A DNA stretch of 64,000 nt from contig NZ_JACRSV010000001.1 of NCBI RefSeq assembly GCF_014384905.1, positions 186,001 to 250,000 of the forward strand. Reading direction: 5' to 3'. Shown one piece after another: positions 1-8,398 of the stretch (positions are counted from its first letter, which is position 1; every line of letters begins with the position of its first letter). The translations under genes were made by a program, and so were the position numbers. Under the pieces are notes generated by a model. The model saw only the letters and a list, made by a program, of their open reading frames with translations, was not told the origin of the DNA and did no database searches. Source of the DNA: Fumia xinanensis. GTDB taxonomy: Bacteria > Bacillota > Clostridia > Oscillospirales > Ruminococcaceae.

Positions 1-575
1 TTGTCCGTCGGTATTATCAAGCTATGTGCGATCGGCGACAGGGAAGAGGCAGCGAGGAAACCGTCGTCAAAGTAGAGCTTCTGATGAAGCAGGCGGGAAT
101 CGATACCGATATTCGCGGGGTTGCCGCCGCCGCCAACGGAATTGCAGAGGAAACCGGCCATCCCGGAGCGGCTATTGAGCTTCCTGATGGAACCATTGTC
201 ACTGGGAAGACCTCATCGCTGCTGGGCGCATCCTCGGCGGCGCTGCTCAATGCCTTGAAACAGCTGGGCGGCATCCGCGACAACGTTCACCTGATTTCTC
301 CCATTATCATCGAGCCAATTCAAGACTTGAAGGTTAATCATCTGGGCAACAACAACCCCCGCCTTCACATGGACGAAACGTTGATCGCGCTGGCCATGGC
401 GGCGGCTACTAACCCCACGGCGGAGCTTGCCATGAAGCAGCTGGAGAAGCTAAAAGGCTGCGAGGCCCATTCGTCAGTCATCCTTTCCCAAGTGGACGAT
501 TCGGTTTACAAAAAATTGGGGATGAATCTCACCTGTGAACCCCAATATCAGACAAAGAAGCTGTACCATAAGTAA
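1..575 (+). CDS. DUF1846 (UPF0371) family protein, C-terminal part
   Basis: The frame is open at the first bases of the window, so only about the last 190 residues are present and the start lies upstream. The visible segment resembles the tail of the DUF1846/UPF0371 family, whose full members are about 500 residues and have no settled biochemical role. No transmembrane segment is seen, which suggests a cytosolic protein. It ends at a TAA followed by a strong hairpin terminator shared with the convergent PHP gene. The family assignment comes from recalled overall sequence character, not from a single diagnostic motif. Confidence 0.75.
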   Translation, partial: VRRYYQAMCDRRQGRGSEETVVKVELLMKQAGIDTDIRGVAAAANGIAEETGHPGAAIELPDGTIVTGKTSSLLGASSAALLNALKQLGGIRDNVHLISPIIIEPIQDLKVNHLGNNNPRLHMDETLIALAMAAATNPTAELAMKQLEKLKGCEAHSSVILSQVDDSVYKKLGMNLTCEPQYQTKKLYHK

Positions 576-656
576 AAACAAGCGCTTTGCCTAACTGTGA
601 AATGTACTTTGTAAGCGATTTATTGTTGACTCAGAAATTTTTCATTATCGGATAAC

Positions 657-687
657 AAAACCCCGTTTTATTAAAAAACGGGGTTTT
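657..687. terminator. Bidirectional terminator between DUF1846 gene and PHP gene
   Basis: AAAACCCCGTTTT and AAAACGGGGTTTT arms flank a short A/T loop. A and T runs on both sides make it usable from both strands, as expected for two convergent genes. Confidence 0.85.
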
Positions 688-691
688 ATGT

Positions 692-1507
692 TTATCCAAT
701 GGGAACAAAGACCGGCTGACGTTGACGGAAATAAGTGATATTTGTAAACCCCAGCTCAGAAAGTAGCTGCGTGCACTCTTTGATTCCTTTTGCGAGGTCC
801 CTGGTGTTGTGGGAATCAGATCCCAACGAAACCATGGTTCCACCCAGTTCTCGGTATTTCTGAAGAATTGTTTTATTGGGAAGCGGTTCCCCAATTTTTT
901 GGCGGAGTCCACTGGTGTTTACTTCCAATGCAATTCCTCTGTTAATAATACTGGTTAAGAGTAGATGGAGCTGTTCCTCATAGTCGCTTAAAAAAATACG
1001 GCGGCCCTGGTCACCTACGACATACCGCAACGGATAGGTTATATGTGCCAGAACGTCCAATTCGGTGTTCTGGACCGTCTCAATGAGCTTTTGGAAATAG
1101 CCTTGCAGTGAAGTGCGGATTTCCATATCGGACATCTTTTGCACATCTATATAATAATAGTCCTCGCCGTTTGGGCTGTTGTGATAAGAGCCGATGATGA
1201 CATCGTAGGAACGAAGTTTCACCATGACTTTGGCGTCTTTTGGGTAATCAACTGCCTCGCCAAGTTCCAGTCCGGTCAGCAGCTCGCATTGAAGTGAATG
1301 GGTACTACGAAATTGTTCTACTTTGTCCACTGACTGGCCGACCGTTTCGATACATTCTGTCAGGTTTTTTCCATTTAAATCACTGTGGTCAGTGAGGGCA
1401 AATGCCGTGAGGCCCAGTTCTTCCGCCCGGAGGCACATGGCTTCAACTGTGTCCACTGCATCAAAGCTGTAGATGGAATGATTATGGCAATCAATTAGTG
1501 AATACAT
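692..1507 (-). CDS. PHP-domain histidinol-phosphatase-like phosphoesterase
   Basis: The 271-residue protein starts with the PHP metal-binding signature DCHNHSIYSFDA and has further His/Asp sites (ALTDHSD in the first third, SLGSDSHN near the C-terminus). This is the layout of HisJ-type histidinol phosphatases, which hydrolyse histidinol phosphate with a multi-metal centre. The start at 1507 is preferred because GGGAGATG lies just upstream, whereas an upstream in-frame ATG at 1546 has no clear ribosome site. No other histidine-pathway gene is nearby, so another phosphate ester substrate is possible. It converges on the DUF1846 gene. Confidence 0.82.
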   Translation of the reverse strand: MYSLIDCHNHSIYSFDAVDTVEAMCLRAEELGLTAFALTDHSDLNGKNLTECIETVGQSVDKVEQFRSTHSLQCELLTGLELGEAVDYPKDAKVMVKLRSYDVIIGSYHNSPNGEDYYYIDVQKMSDMEIRTSLQGYFQKLIETVQNTELDVLAHITYPLRYVVGDQGRRIFLSDYEEQLHLLLTSIINRGIALEVNTSGLRQKIGEPLPNKTILQKYRELGGTMVSLGSDSHNTRDLAKGIKECTQLLSELGFTNITYFRQRQPVFVPIG

Positions 1508-1737
1508 AAAAGCATCTCCCAAGAAAATAGTATTTTTTTCCTTCAAATAGTGCTATAATATACTCATACAACGAGTTTGTACCAATTGTTAGCGTTATAT
1601 TATGGGGAAAATTACCCATAAGGCAGTTTTTAGCAAAAGAATCTGTGATATACAATGATAAGATCGAAGGCCGCAATTAGTATAGCATATCCTGCGGTAG
1701 GGTGCAAGGACTCTATGCGGCAAAGGACGGGAAGACG

Positions 1738-2283
1738 ATGAGACAGCAGGGAACGGTCCCAATCGAGACAGAGAGGCTGAGGCTCCGACGGTTTGAGGTC
1801 GATGACAGTAAGGCGATGTTCCGCAATTGGGCAGGACATCCGGCGGTGACGAAATATTTGACTTGGGATGCCCATCAGTCGGAGGATGAGAGCCGGCAGC
1901 TTCTAGGAAAATGGTGCAAACAGTACCGTAAAAAGAACTTCTATGAATGGGCTATCGAGCTGAAAGAGGCTGGAGAACCCATCGGCTCTATTGGAGCGGT
2001 GCAGATTTCAGGACGGCAGACCTTTGAAGTGGGTTACTGCATCGGTAAGCAATGGTGGGGGCAAGGACTGGCGTTGGAGGCACTTCAGGCGGTCATTCGG
2101 TTTTTCTTTCAGGAAGTGCGGTGCCGAAGAATCGAGGCGAAATACGCCGAGGGAAATATCGCCTCCATGCGGGTGATGCAAAAGGCGGGTATGTGTCCCA
2201 AAAGTGGAGAAGAAGTTTTTCTAAATACTGAAAAGGGCTTTTTCACCTGCCCCATATATGAAATCAGAAATGAACTGCTGTAA
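1738..2283 (+). CDS. GNAT-family N-acetyltransferase (RimJ/RimL-like)
   Basis: This is a 181-residue single-domain acetyltransferase. The N-terminal ETERLRLRRF is typical of the RimJ/RimL subgroup, and the acetyl-CoA loop motif reads QWWGQGLALEAL, followed by the usual NIASMRVMQKAGM segment. The family transfers acetyl groups to protein N-termini or small amines; the substrate cannot be read here. The ATG at 1738 is chosen because GGACGGGAAG precedes it; a GTG 36 bases upstream is also in frame. The LUD protein starts 17 bases after its stop, so the two are probably cotranscribed. Confidence 0.85.
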   Translation: MRQQGTVPIETERLRLRRFEVDDSKAMFRNWAGHPAVTKYLTWDAHQSEDESRQLLGKWCKQYRKKNFYEWAIELKEAGEPIGSIGAVQISGRQTFEVGYCIGKQWWGQGLALEALQAVIRFFFQEVRCRRIEAKYAEGNIASMRVMQKAGMCPKSGEEVFLNTEKGFFTCPIYEIRNELL

Positions 2284-2300
2284 GGAAAGGACGAATCTAT

Positions 2301-2981
2301 ATGGATGGATTTAAAGCGGAAATCTTAAAAAAGCGGATTGAACGGACCATGGAAAATTTGGAAAGAAATAACATGGAGGCGTTTTTTGTCCCGGACAAAG
2401 AGGATGTCGTCCCGCGGCTGAGTGAAATGATTTCTGCGGGCTCAACCGTCACCTGTGGCGGCTCGGTGTCCCTTTACCAGTGCGGCGTCATCGACTTTCT
2501 GCGGGATGGACCCTACTGCTTCCTCGACCGAGACAGAGAGGGCCTCAGCAAGGAAGACAGGGAAGCGATTTTTCGTCAGGCCTTTTCCTCAGACGTCTAC
2601 CTGTGCAGCAGCAACGCCGTCACTGAAAACGGGGAGCTCTATAACGTAGACGGCAACTCCAACCGTACGGCGGCTATCCTGTACGGCCCCAAGTCGGTGA
2701 TTATGGTGGTAGGCATTAACAAAATCGTCCGCAATTTGGACGAAGCCGTTCTGAGGGTCAAGACTGTCTCAGCGCCAGCTAATGCTCTGCGCCTTAGATG
2801 CGGCACTTTCTGTAGCGAAAAAGGATATTGTGCCTCTCTGGAAGGGAAAAAGTCCGGCGTGGAAATTTGTGCCGGCTGTCACACCGACGCCCGGATCTGT
2901 TGTAATTACGTCATCAGTGCGCGCCAGCGGCAGAAAAACAGGATCAAGGTATTGCTGGTGGGGCAGGATTTGGGATATTAA
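2301..2981 (+). CDS. LUD-domain (lactate utilization/YkgG-like) protein
   Basis: This 226-residue protein resembles the stand-alone LUD (DUF162) group, which is related to LutC/YkgG of lactate oxidation but often found apart from lutAB, as here. The middle carries SNAVTENGELYNVDGNSNR and GINKIVRN, characteristic of this group. The C-terminal third is cysteine-rich (CGTFCSEKGYC, EICAGCHTDARICC), which suggests metal or Fe-S binding beyond the LUD fold. It follows the GNAT gene closely and ends in a hairpin at 2990-3023. The metabolic role is not determined. Confidence 0.8.
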   Translation: MDGFKAEILKKRIERTMENLERNNMEAFFVPDKEDVVPRLSEMISAGSTVTCGGSVSLYQCGVIDFLRDGPYCFLDRDREGLSKEDREAIFRQAFSSDVYLCSSNAVTENGELYNVDGNSNRTAAILYGPKSVIMVVGINKIVRNLDEAVLRVKTVSAPANALRLRCGTFCSEKGYCASLEGKKSGVEICAGCHTDARICCNYVISARQRQKNRIKVLLVGQDLGY

Positions 2982-2989
2982 AATAATAT

Positions 2990-3023
2990 AAAAGGGACGG
3001 AGGCAAACCGCCGTTCCTTTTCC
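2990..3023 (+). terminator. Terminator after LUD gene
   Basis: AAAAGGGACGG pairs with CCGTTCCTTTT through one G-U pair and is followed by a T-rich stretch. Confidence 0.75.
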
Positions 3024-3160
3024 CATTTTCCGGCAAATATTTTGAGAAGGACAGCCTGCAGTGTTGACTTTCTCACTGTGGCGTGCTAAAATCAAACTAT
3101 AAGACGCAAGTGGTTTTGCCGTCACGATAACCAGATAAATGGAATGGGTGGGGTGCTGAA

Positions 3161-3454
3161 ATGAACGAAAAGCTGAAAGAATTCAACGTGGAATTTTTAT
3201 TTAAGGCGATTCTCAAATTGGAAAACATGGACGAATGCTATAAATTTTTTGAAGACCTCTGCACTGTACAGGAACTGAAAGCGCTGGCTCAGCGGCTTCA
3301 GGTAGCCAAGATGCTCAGCGAAAACAAGGTATACAGCGATATCGTCAATGAAACTGGTGCAAGTACCGCCACCATAAGCCGGGTCAACCGGTCTCTTCAT
3401 TACGGCTGCGACGGCTATTCAGTGGTTTTTGACCGGCTGAAACAAGATGAGTGA
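3161..3454 (+). CDS. TrpR-like transcriptional regulator, YerC/YecD family
   Basis: The 97-residue protein matches the YerC/YecD group of the Trp repressor superfamily: an N-terminal helical segment, the conserved TVQELKALAQRLQVAKML block, and a helix-turn-helix at about residues 55-78 (YSDIVNETGASTATISRVNR). It is a small cytosolic DNA-binding protein of uncertain target. Its stop overlaps the start of the following methyltransferase (ATGAGTGA), which indicates translational coupling. Confidence 0.9.
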   Translation: MNEKLKEFNVEFLFKAILKLENMDECYKFFEDLCTVQELKALAQRLQVAKMLSENKVYSDIVNETGASTATISRVNRSLHYGCDGYSVVFDRLKQDE

Positions 3455-4199
3455 TTACGGGGATTTCGCCTGCGTTTACGATCTTCTAACCTCGGAAATC
3501 GATTATGAGAAGCGTGCTGAGTATTTTGACCAGGCGATTTTGCGGCACGGAGGTTTCCACGGGATTTTGCTGGATCTTGGATGTGGTACCGGAAAGCTCA
3601 GTGAGGAATTGAGCAAATTGGGGTATGATGTGATCGGGGTGGACAACTCGGAGGAGATGCTGTCGGCGGCTTTGGAGAAAAAACTCCGAAGCGGTAGGGA
3701 CATCATCTATCTCAACCAGGACATGATGGAACTCGACCTGTACGGTACCGTCGACGCGGCGGTTTCAGCATTAGACAGTTTGAACCATTTGACCGATTAC
3801 GATGATTTTTGTACTGCTTTAGAGAAGGTTTCTTTGTTTTTGCACCCGGACGGGGTCTTTGTCTTTGATGTGAACACCTGCTACAAGCATCGGGAGATTC
3901 TGGCGGACAACACCTTCGTATACGACTATGGAGACGTTTACTGTGCCTGGCAGAACAGCCACAGGGAAAACGATGTCATCCAGATGGACTTGGATATCTT
4001 TGTGTCTGAGGACGGGGAGAATTATCTGCGGATGGAGGACCACTTTGCCGAGCGGGCGTATAGCGAGAAACAAATCGGGGAAGCACTCCGAAAGGCGGGA
4101 CTTGAGATTCAGGCTATTTATGGGGAGGACACTTTTGAACCGCCCCAGGAAGACGAGCAGCGTCTCATATATGTGGTGAAGCACTGCAAGAAAAAATGA
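3447..4199 (+). CDS. Class I SAM-dependent methyltransferase
   Basis: This 250-residue Rossmann-fold methyltransferase has motif I LDLGCGTGKLSEELS at about residues 40-54, an acidic strand-2 end (GVDNSEEML) and a motif II/III region (VSALDSLNHL). The substrate is unknown; similar proteins are widespread beside yerC in Clostridia. The gene overlaps the upstream yerC-like gene by 8 bases, so the two form one transcription unit. Confidence 0.9.
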   Translation: MSDYGDFACVYDLLTSEIDYEKRAEYFDQAILRHGGFHGILLDLGCGTGKLSEELSKLGYDVIGVDNSEEMLSAALEKKLRSGRDIIYLNQDMMELDLYGTVDAAVSALDSLNHLTDYDDFCTALEKVSLFLHPDGVFVFDVNTCYKHREILADNTFVYDYGDVYCAWQNSHRENDVIQMDLDIFVSEDGENYLRMEDHFAERAYSEKQIGEALRKAGLEIQAIYGEDTFEPPQEDEQRLIYVVKHCKKK

Positions 4200-4226
4200 C
4201 TGTTATACTATACAAATAAAAGACTG

Positions 4227-4254
4227 TTGACAACACTCAACAACCTTTTATAGT
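4227..4254 (+). promoter_or_regulatory. Sigma-A-type promoter for a possible short transcript
   Basis: TTGACA (4227-4232), 16-base spacer, TATAGT (4249-4254). It lies after the methyltransferase stop, and the next downstream signal is the terminator at 4328-4369. Confidence 0.5.
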
Positions 4255-4327
4255 TACAATGAACTCTGAACGGCCTACCAAAAGAGAGAAAGCAACGGGA
4301 TAACTTTTGTCATATAAAACATTATAT

Positions 4328-4369
4328 CGGGAGGATGACCGCTTTCGTCATCCTTCCGATTTCTTTTTT
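4328..4369 (+). terminator. Strong terminator upstream of hslO
   Basis: A 12-bp stem (CGGGAGGATGAC with GTCATCCTTCCG, one G-U pair) and a 7-base loop are followed by ATTTCTTTTTT. Confidence 0.85.
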
Positions 4370-4416
4370 GTAAAACCAATCCTCACTCAAATCTGGGGAT
4401 TAGTTTTTTTCTTAAC

Positions 4417-4445
4417 TTGCAAATTTATAAAATCTATGGAATAAT
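4417..4445 (+). promoter_or_regulatory. Promoter of hslO
   Basis: TTGCAA, 17-base spacer, AATAAT; the hslO ATG lies 27 bases after the -10 box, behind AGAAAGG. Confidence 0.55.
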
Positions 4446-4471
4446 ACTCTTATGGAAAAAGAAAGGATTTT

Positions 4472-5359
4472 ATGAATATGGCAAGATTGACAAGAGCGCT
4501 TTCGGCAGATGGATCGGTTATGGCCATGGCTATTGACTCCACTGACATTGCAGCTAGAATCGAACAGATACACAAGACTTCAGCAGTAGTGACGGCAGCT
4601 ACGGGACGGCTTGCGACTGCGGCCTCCATGATGGGATGCCTTTTAAAAGGTGAAAACGACAGCCTGACCTTACGACTCAATGGCAAGGGCCCAGTGGGCT
4701 CTGTTATCGCCGTTTCGGACAGCAAAGGCAACGTCAAGGCCTATCCGGTAAATCCAGTAGTCGAACTTCCGCTAAACAGCAAAGGAAAGCTGGACGTAGC
4801 GGGGGCAGTGGGGACTGACGGATATTTGAGCGTCATCCGCGATCTTGGCCTAAAGGAGCCCTATGTCGGGCAAACCCCCATCGTATCCGGTGAAATTGCT
4901 GAAGATATCACCAACTATTATGCCGTCAGCGAACAGGTTCCCACAGTATGTGCTTTGGGCGTACTTGTTAATCCAGACTTGACGGTGAGAGCAGCGGGAG
5001 GATTTCTGGTTCAGTTGCTGCCCTTTGCTGACGAAAAAGCCATTGAAACCATCGAGCAAAATATAAATGGCATTAAGCCGGTCTCAACTATGATTGACGA
5101 AGGGATGACTCCTCCTGATATCTGTAAGCTGCTTCTTGCCGGCCTTGAACCGGAGATTTTGGAGGAGCGGACTCCTCTCTACCGCTGCGATTGCAATAAA
5201 GAGAGGGTCGAGCGGGCTTTGCTCAGCATGGGCCGGGAGCAGCTCAATGAACTGATCACAGAGGATCATGGTACGGAGGTCTGCTGTCATTTCTGTGAGA
5301 AAAAGTATCGATACAGCGAGGATGAGCTCACACGTCTGCTGGACAACGCATCCAAGTAA
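4472..5359 (+). CDS. hslO: Redox-regulated chaperone Hsp33
   Basis: The 295-residue protein has the full Hsp33 layout: an N-terminal substrate-binding domain, then the zinc redox switch with Cys239-x-Cys241 and Cys272-x2-Cys275 near the C-terminus. In this family the four cysteines bind zinc when reduced; oxidation releases zinc and activates holdase activity in the cytosol. Its length is normal for the family. The start at 4472 follows AGAAAGG; an alternative ATG two codons later is possible. The ymdB-like gene follows after 28 bases and is probably cotranscribed. Confidence 0.96.
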   Translation: MNMARLTRALSADGSVMAMAIDSTDIAARIEQIHKTSAVVTAATGRLATAASMMGCLLKGENDSLTLRLNGKGPVGSVIAVSDSKGNVKAYPVNPVVELPLNSKGKLDVAGAVGTDGYLSVIRDLGLKEPYVGQTPIVSGEIAEDITNYYAVSEQVPTVCALGVLVNPDLTVRAAGGFLVQLLPFADEKAIETIEQNINGIKPVSTMIDEGMTPPDICKLLLAGLEPEILEERTPLYRCDCNKERVERALLSMGREQLNELITEDHGTEVCCHFCEKKYRYSEDELTRLLDNASK

Positions 5360-5387
5360 CACTCGCTCTGCCAGAAAGGAACCGATC

Positions 5388-6155
5388 ATGAGAGTATTTT
5401 TAATTGGGGACGTCATCAGCCAACAGGGGTGCGATTTTTTGCGGGAAAAGCTGCCCGCATTTAAACGAGAAAATCAAATAGACGCTGTAATCGCAAACGG
5501 AGAAAATTCTGCGGTAGGAAACGGCATTTTGCCTCATTCCGCCAACTTTTTGTTCGATAGTGGGGTAGATGTTATCACTACTGGCAACCACGTCTTTAAA
5601 CGCTGGGAGATTCAGGAATACTTGGATGAGCATCCCAACCTAATCCGTCCCGCTAATTATCCTGAGGGCTGCTATGGAAATGGGTATTACCTGCTAGATG
5701 GCGGAAACTGGCGGCTCTGCGTCATTAATGTTCAAGGCCAGGTGTTTATGGACGCGCTGGAATGTCCCTTTCGCACCTGCGACCGGATTCTATCGGAGGT
5801 GGAAGCGGATTTTTACATCGTCGACTTTCACGCCGAGGCAACCGGTGAAAAAATGGCGCTGGCGTATTATCTGGATGGAAGAGTGTCGGCTGTGGTAGGA
5901 ACCCACACCCATGTTCAGACAGCTGACGAGCAGATATTGCCCAAGGGAACTGGCTATATTTCCGATTTGGGGATGACTGGCCCGATTCTCTCTATTCTGG
6001 GAGTCAATCCCGAAAATATTATCCGAAAAATGACTACACATCTCCCCACGCGCTTTACCGTGCCGGATACGGCCTGTAAATTGGAAGGTATCGTCCTTGA
6101 TTTAACCAAACAAACTGGCAAATGTAACAAAATTCGACGAGAAAGACTTGTGTAA
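5388..6155 (+). CDS. ymdB: YmdB-family metallophosphoesterase
   Basis: This 255-residue calcineurin-like phosphoesterase belongs to the TIGR00282/YmdB family. Metal-site motifs run in order: IGDV (residues 6-9), NGENSAVGNG, TTGNHVF, DFHAEATGEK and GTHTHVQTAD. Family members hydrolyse 2',3'-cyclic nucleotides in vitro and affect sporulation or biofilm choice in Bacillus. The ATG at 5388 is chosen for the AGAAAGGA ribosome site. The same frame is open upstream into hslO, but that part is not family sequence. Confidence 0.92.
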   Translation: MRVFLIGDVISQQGCDFLREKLPAFKRENQIDAVIANGENSAVGNGILPHSANFLFDSGVDVITTGNHVFKRWEIQEYLDEHPNLIRPANYPEGCYGNGYYLLDGGNWRLCVINVQGQVFMDALECPFRTCDRILSEVEADFYIVDFHAEATGEKMALAYYLDGRVSAVVGTHTHVQTADEQILPKGTGYISDLGMTGPILSILGVNPENIIRKMTTHLPTRFTVPDTACKLEGIVLDLTKQTGKCNKIRRERLV

Positions 6156-6178
6156 TTTACAAATATTTCAAAAACTCT

Positions 6179-6368
6179 TGAAAAAACTGTTAATATATAA
6201 TATAATTTCTATAGCGAATTATAGCTCAAAGCATGTACGGCCTATTTCTGAGACGAAGGGTTCCGCTTGCTTTGTCCGGTGATACAATTTACCACCGCGG
6301 CGTTGAATAAAGGCGCTCAGCGCCTTATTTCAGAATTCTAACAGGATTCATTTCAGGAGGACAACAAA
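6179..6368 (+). promoter_or_regulatory. spoVS promoter and structured leader
   Basis: TTGAAA-like and TATAAT boxes lie at about 6178-6206. An AGCGAATTA stretch at about 6211-6220 could instead serve as a sigma-H -10 element. The ~150-base leader contains the hairpin AAATAAGGCGCTGAGCGCC (read on the minus strand) at about 6306-6332, just before the AGGAGG ribosome site. Confidence 0.45.
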
Positions 6369-6629
6369 ATGGATATTCTAAAAGTTTCCGCAAAATCCAT
6401 CCCAAATTCGGTTGCAGGCGCTATTGCAGGCGTTATTCGAGAGAAAGGCGCGGTGGAAATCCAGGCGGTCGGCGCAGGAGCTGCGAATCAGGCCATTAAA
6501 TCGGTGGCGATTGCGAGGGGATACCTTGCTCCTACCGGCGTTGATTTAGTTTGCATACCTGCTTTTGCGAATGTGGAAATTGACGGTGCGGAGCGAACGG
6601 CAATCAAATTGATCGTAGAACCGCGATAG
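6369..6629 (+). CDS. spoVS: Stage V sporulation protein S
   Basis: The 86-residue protein is a near-textbook SpoVS: VSAKSIPNSVAGAIAGVIRE at the N-terminus, EIQAVGAGAANQAIKSVAIA in the middle and a conserved IKLIVEPR end. It is a small cytosolic protein needed for normal progress through late sporulation in Bacillus; its molecular action is not settled. It is a single gene with its own AGGAGG ribosome site and terminator. Its presence is strong evidence for a spore former or recent descendant. Confidence 0.97.
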   Translation: MDILKVSAKSIPNSVAGAIAGVIREKGAVEIQAVGAGAANQAIKSVAIARGYLAPTGVDLVCIPAFANVEIDGAERTAIKLIVEPR

Positions 6630-6644
6630 ATTTTAATAAATTGG

Positions 6645-6674
6645 AAAAAAGGACGGGAAATCCGTCCTTTTTTT
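6645..6674 (+). terminator. spoVS terminator
   Basis: AAAAAAGGACGG pairs with CCGTCCTTTTTTT around a GAAAT loop. Confidence 0.9.
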
Positions 6675-6847
6675 GTGCAGCGATTGAAACCGCACGCTGT
6701 AGAGGGTAAGTTTATAAATAGGAAAGCAAAAAATAAAATGAGGATGCTTCGGTAAATTTTTGGTTGAGGGCTATTTTTTCCTTGACCTATCCTTTAAAAA
6801 GGCATATAATAATTGCGGTAAAAGTTATTAAAATGGAGGATTTTAAT

Positions 6848-7423
6848 ATGGCAAAAAAATTTATCGTAGAAACGTCGGCAAGACATCTGCATGTGACAAA
6901 AGAAGATTTGGCAACCCTTTTTGGAGCAGACGCCAAACTCACCAATAAAAAAGACCTTTCCCAACCCGGCCAGTTCGCCTGTGCCGAAAAAGTGACCATT
7001 GTGGGGCCAAAAGGACAGTTTAACGCCTCTATTCTCGGACCTGAGAGAAATGCGACTCAGGTGGAAATCAGCGCTTCCGACGCCCGCACTTTGGGCGTCA
7101 CCGCTCCTATCCGCGAGTCTGGCGACGTAGCTGGTTCCGCGGGCTGCAAGCTGGTGGGCCCCTGCGGAGAGGTGGAATTGAAGGAAGGCGTTATTATCGC
7201 AAAGCGCCACATCCATTTCACACCTGCCGACGCTGCTGAGCAGGACGTCAAAGACAAAGACATTGTTTGGGTTCGGGTGGACACTCCCGAAAGAAAACTA
7301 ATTTTCGGGGACGTTGTCGTCCGCGTCAGCGACAAATTTGCCGCTGCTATGCATCTGGACACCGATGAGGCAAACGCTGCCGGATGCTCGGGCGAAGTAT
7401 ACGGCGAAATCGTTAAGCTGTAG
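6848..7423 (+). CDS. pduL: PduL-type phosphate acyltransferase
   Basis: The 191-residue protein has the duplicated PduL fold. The first half holds the zinc site motif ETSARHLHVT and the second half the matching AKRHIHFTPADA. PduL enzymes convert acyl-CoA and phosphate to acyl-phosphate plus CoA. There is no long N-terminal encapsulation peptide, so this looks like the cytosolic, housekeeping form that replaces Pta, with acetate kinase (ackA at the far end of this window) as its natural partner. The start at 6848 follows TGGAGGA; the open frame further upstream lies in the promoter region. Confidence 0.94.
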   Translation: MAKKFIVETSARHLHVTKEDLATLFGADAKLTNKKDLSQPGQFACAEKVTIVGPKGQFNASILGPERNATQVEISASDARTLGVTAPIRESGDVAGSAGCKLVGPCGEVELKEGVIIAKRHIHFTPADAAEQDVKDKDIVWVRVDTPERKLIFGDVVVRVSDKFAAAMHLDTDEANAAGCSGEVYGEIVKL

Positions 7424-7434
7424 CTACACAATGG

Positions 7435-7464
7435 AAAAAGGCCGGAGAATACTCCGGCCTTTTT
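7435..7464. terminator. Terminator between pduL and GNAT gene
   Basis: AAAAAGGCCGGAG and CTCCGGCCTTTTT arms; symmetrical, and it lies between convergent genes. Confidence 0.88.
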
Positions 7465-7480
7465 CCATTATATCGGCGAA

Positions 7481-7969
7481 TCAAAGCACCTTTTCCATGA
7501 TGTAATCGTCCATCACATAGCCGCCGCCGATGTCGGTGACCGCTTCTTTCGCAATGGTAAAGCCTAACTTTTTGTACACTTCGATGGAACCGCTGTTGTA
7601 CTTATTGACGGTGAGATAAATGCAGGATTTGCCGCTGGATGCCTTTTGCACCTGGTCGAAAAGGGCCGAGGCGATTCCCCGTTTGCGGAAAGCGCCGCGC
7701 ACATAGATTTTGGATAAAAACATTTTGGCTTCTTCCGGCTTAAAGGCGCAGTATCCGGCCGGCTCACCGTCCCAGAATGCCAGCAGATAAACGGTGCCAT
7801 GGGCGATTTGATCGGTGATGGCGGGAACGCTTTGGAAATGTTCCAGCATGTAGTCAACCTGATCCGGCCCGATGAGGCTGTCGTAGTGCTCATGCCAGAT
7901 TTCTCGCCCCAAATCTGCAATGAGGGCAATATCCTCCGGAGAAGAAACGTTTTTAATGGTGATATTCAT
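7481..7969 (-). CDS. GNAT-family N-acetyltransferase
   Basis: A 162-residue acetyltransferase with strand-4/loop motif LSKIYVRGAFRKRGIASALF at about residues 86-105 and a C-terminal NSGSIEVYKKLGF block, both typical of GNAT enzymes. The overall pattern is that of small-molecule or diamine acetyltransferases in Firmicutes; the substrate is unknown. AAAGGGGT precedes the ATG. It converges with pduL and shares its terminator. Confidence 0.88.
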   Translation of the reverse strand: MNITIKNVSSPEDIALIADLGREIWHEHYDSLIGPDQVDYMLEHFQSVPAITDQIAHGTVYLLAFWDGEPAGYCAFKPEEAKMFLSKIYVRGAFRKRGIASALFDQVQKASSGKSCIYLTVNKYNSGSIEVYKKLGFTIAKEAVTDIGGGYVMDDYIMEKVL

Positions 7970-8204
7970 GCAAAAGACCCCTTTGACGTTGATTGATAAG
8001 ATTATTTTAGCACAAAGAACCGCTAAAGTTCAAGAGCTGTCATATAGGAGTAGAGCACTTTTTCCATCTGCGCCACAGGTAGATCACCTTACCGAAAAAG
8101 CCGCAAAATAACAGCAAGATGAACAAGATAAGAGCGCATTTCCCTTCTTAATCTGACGTCAATGGGGAATTTATCCGGATAATAAAGATTTTAACTTTAT
8201 AAGG
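7970..8204. other. Non-coding stretch before the rpmG promoter
   Basis: No credible coding region or RNA structure was recognised. It holds the upstream region of the minus-strand GNAT gene on one side and the rpmG promoter region on the other. Confidence 0.5.
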
Positions 8205-8233
8205 TTGACAAGCAATTTCTGCTGTGTTACAAT
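8205..8233 (+). promoter_or_regulatory. Promoter of the rpmG-secE-nusG operon
   Basis: TTGACA (8205-8210), 17-base spacer, TACAAT (8228-8233). Confidence 0.85.
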
Positions 8234-8272
8234 TGTTATACCTCTAAAAGGGTTTATTTTTTTGTGCAAAAA

Positions 8273-8390
8273 TTTAGAAACTACCGTTTCTAAAGGGCAT
8301 TCTGCCCACCCATTCCACAGAAGTTCGATGGAACTTTTGAGAAAGTTCTCCTTTTTGAGGGAGGCAAACACAGTCCGACTATACAGGAGG
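8273..8390 (+). promoter_or_regulatory. Structured 5' leader of rpmG
   Basis: The leader of about 160 bases contains a perfect hairpin, TTTAGAAAC (8273-8281) with GTTTCTAAA (8286-8294), directly followed by GGGCATTCTGCCC (8295-8307) and a further GAACTTTTGAGAAAGTTC element. No known leader family was recognised. The AGGAGGTG ribosome site follows at about 8385-8392. Confidence 0.5.
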
Positions 8391-8398
8391 TGCCGAAG

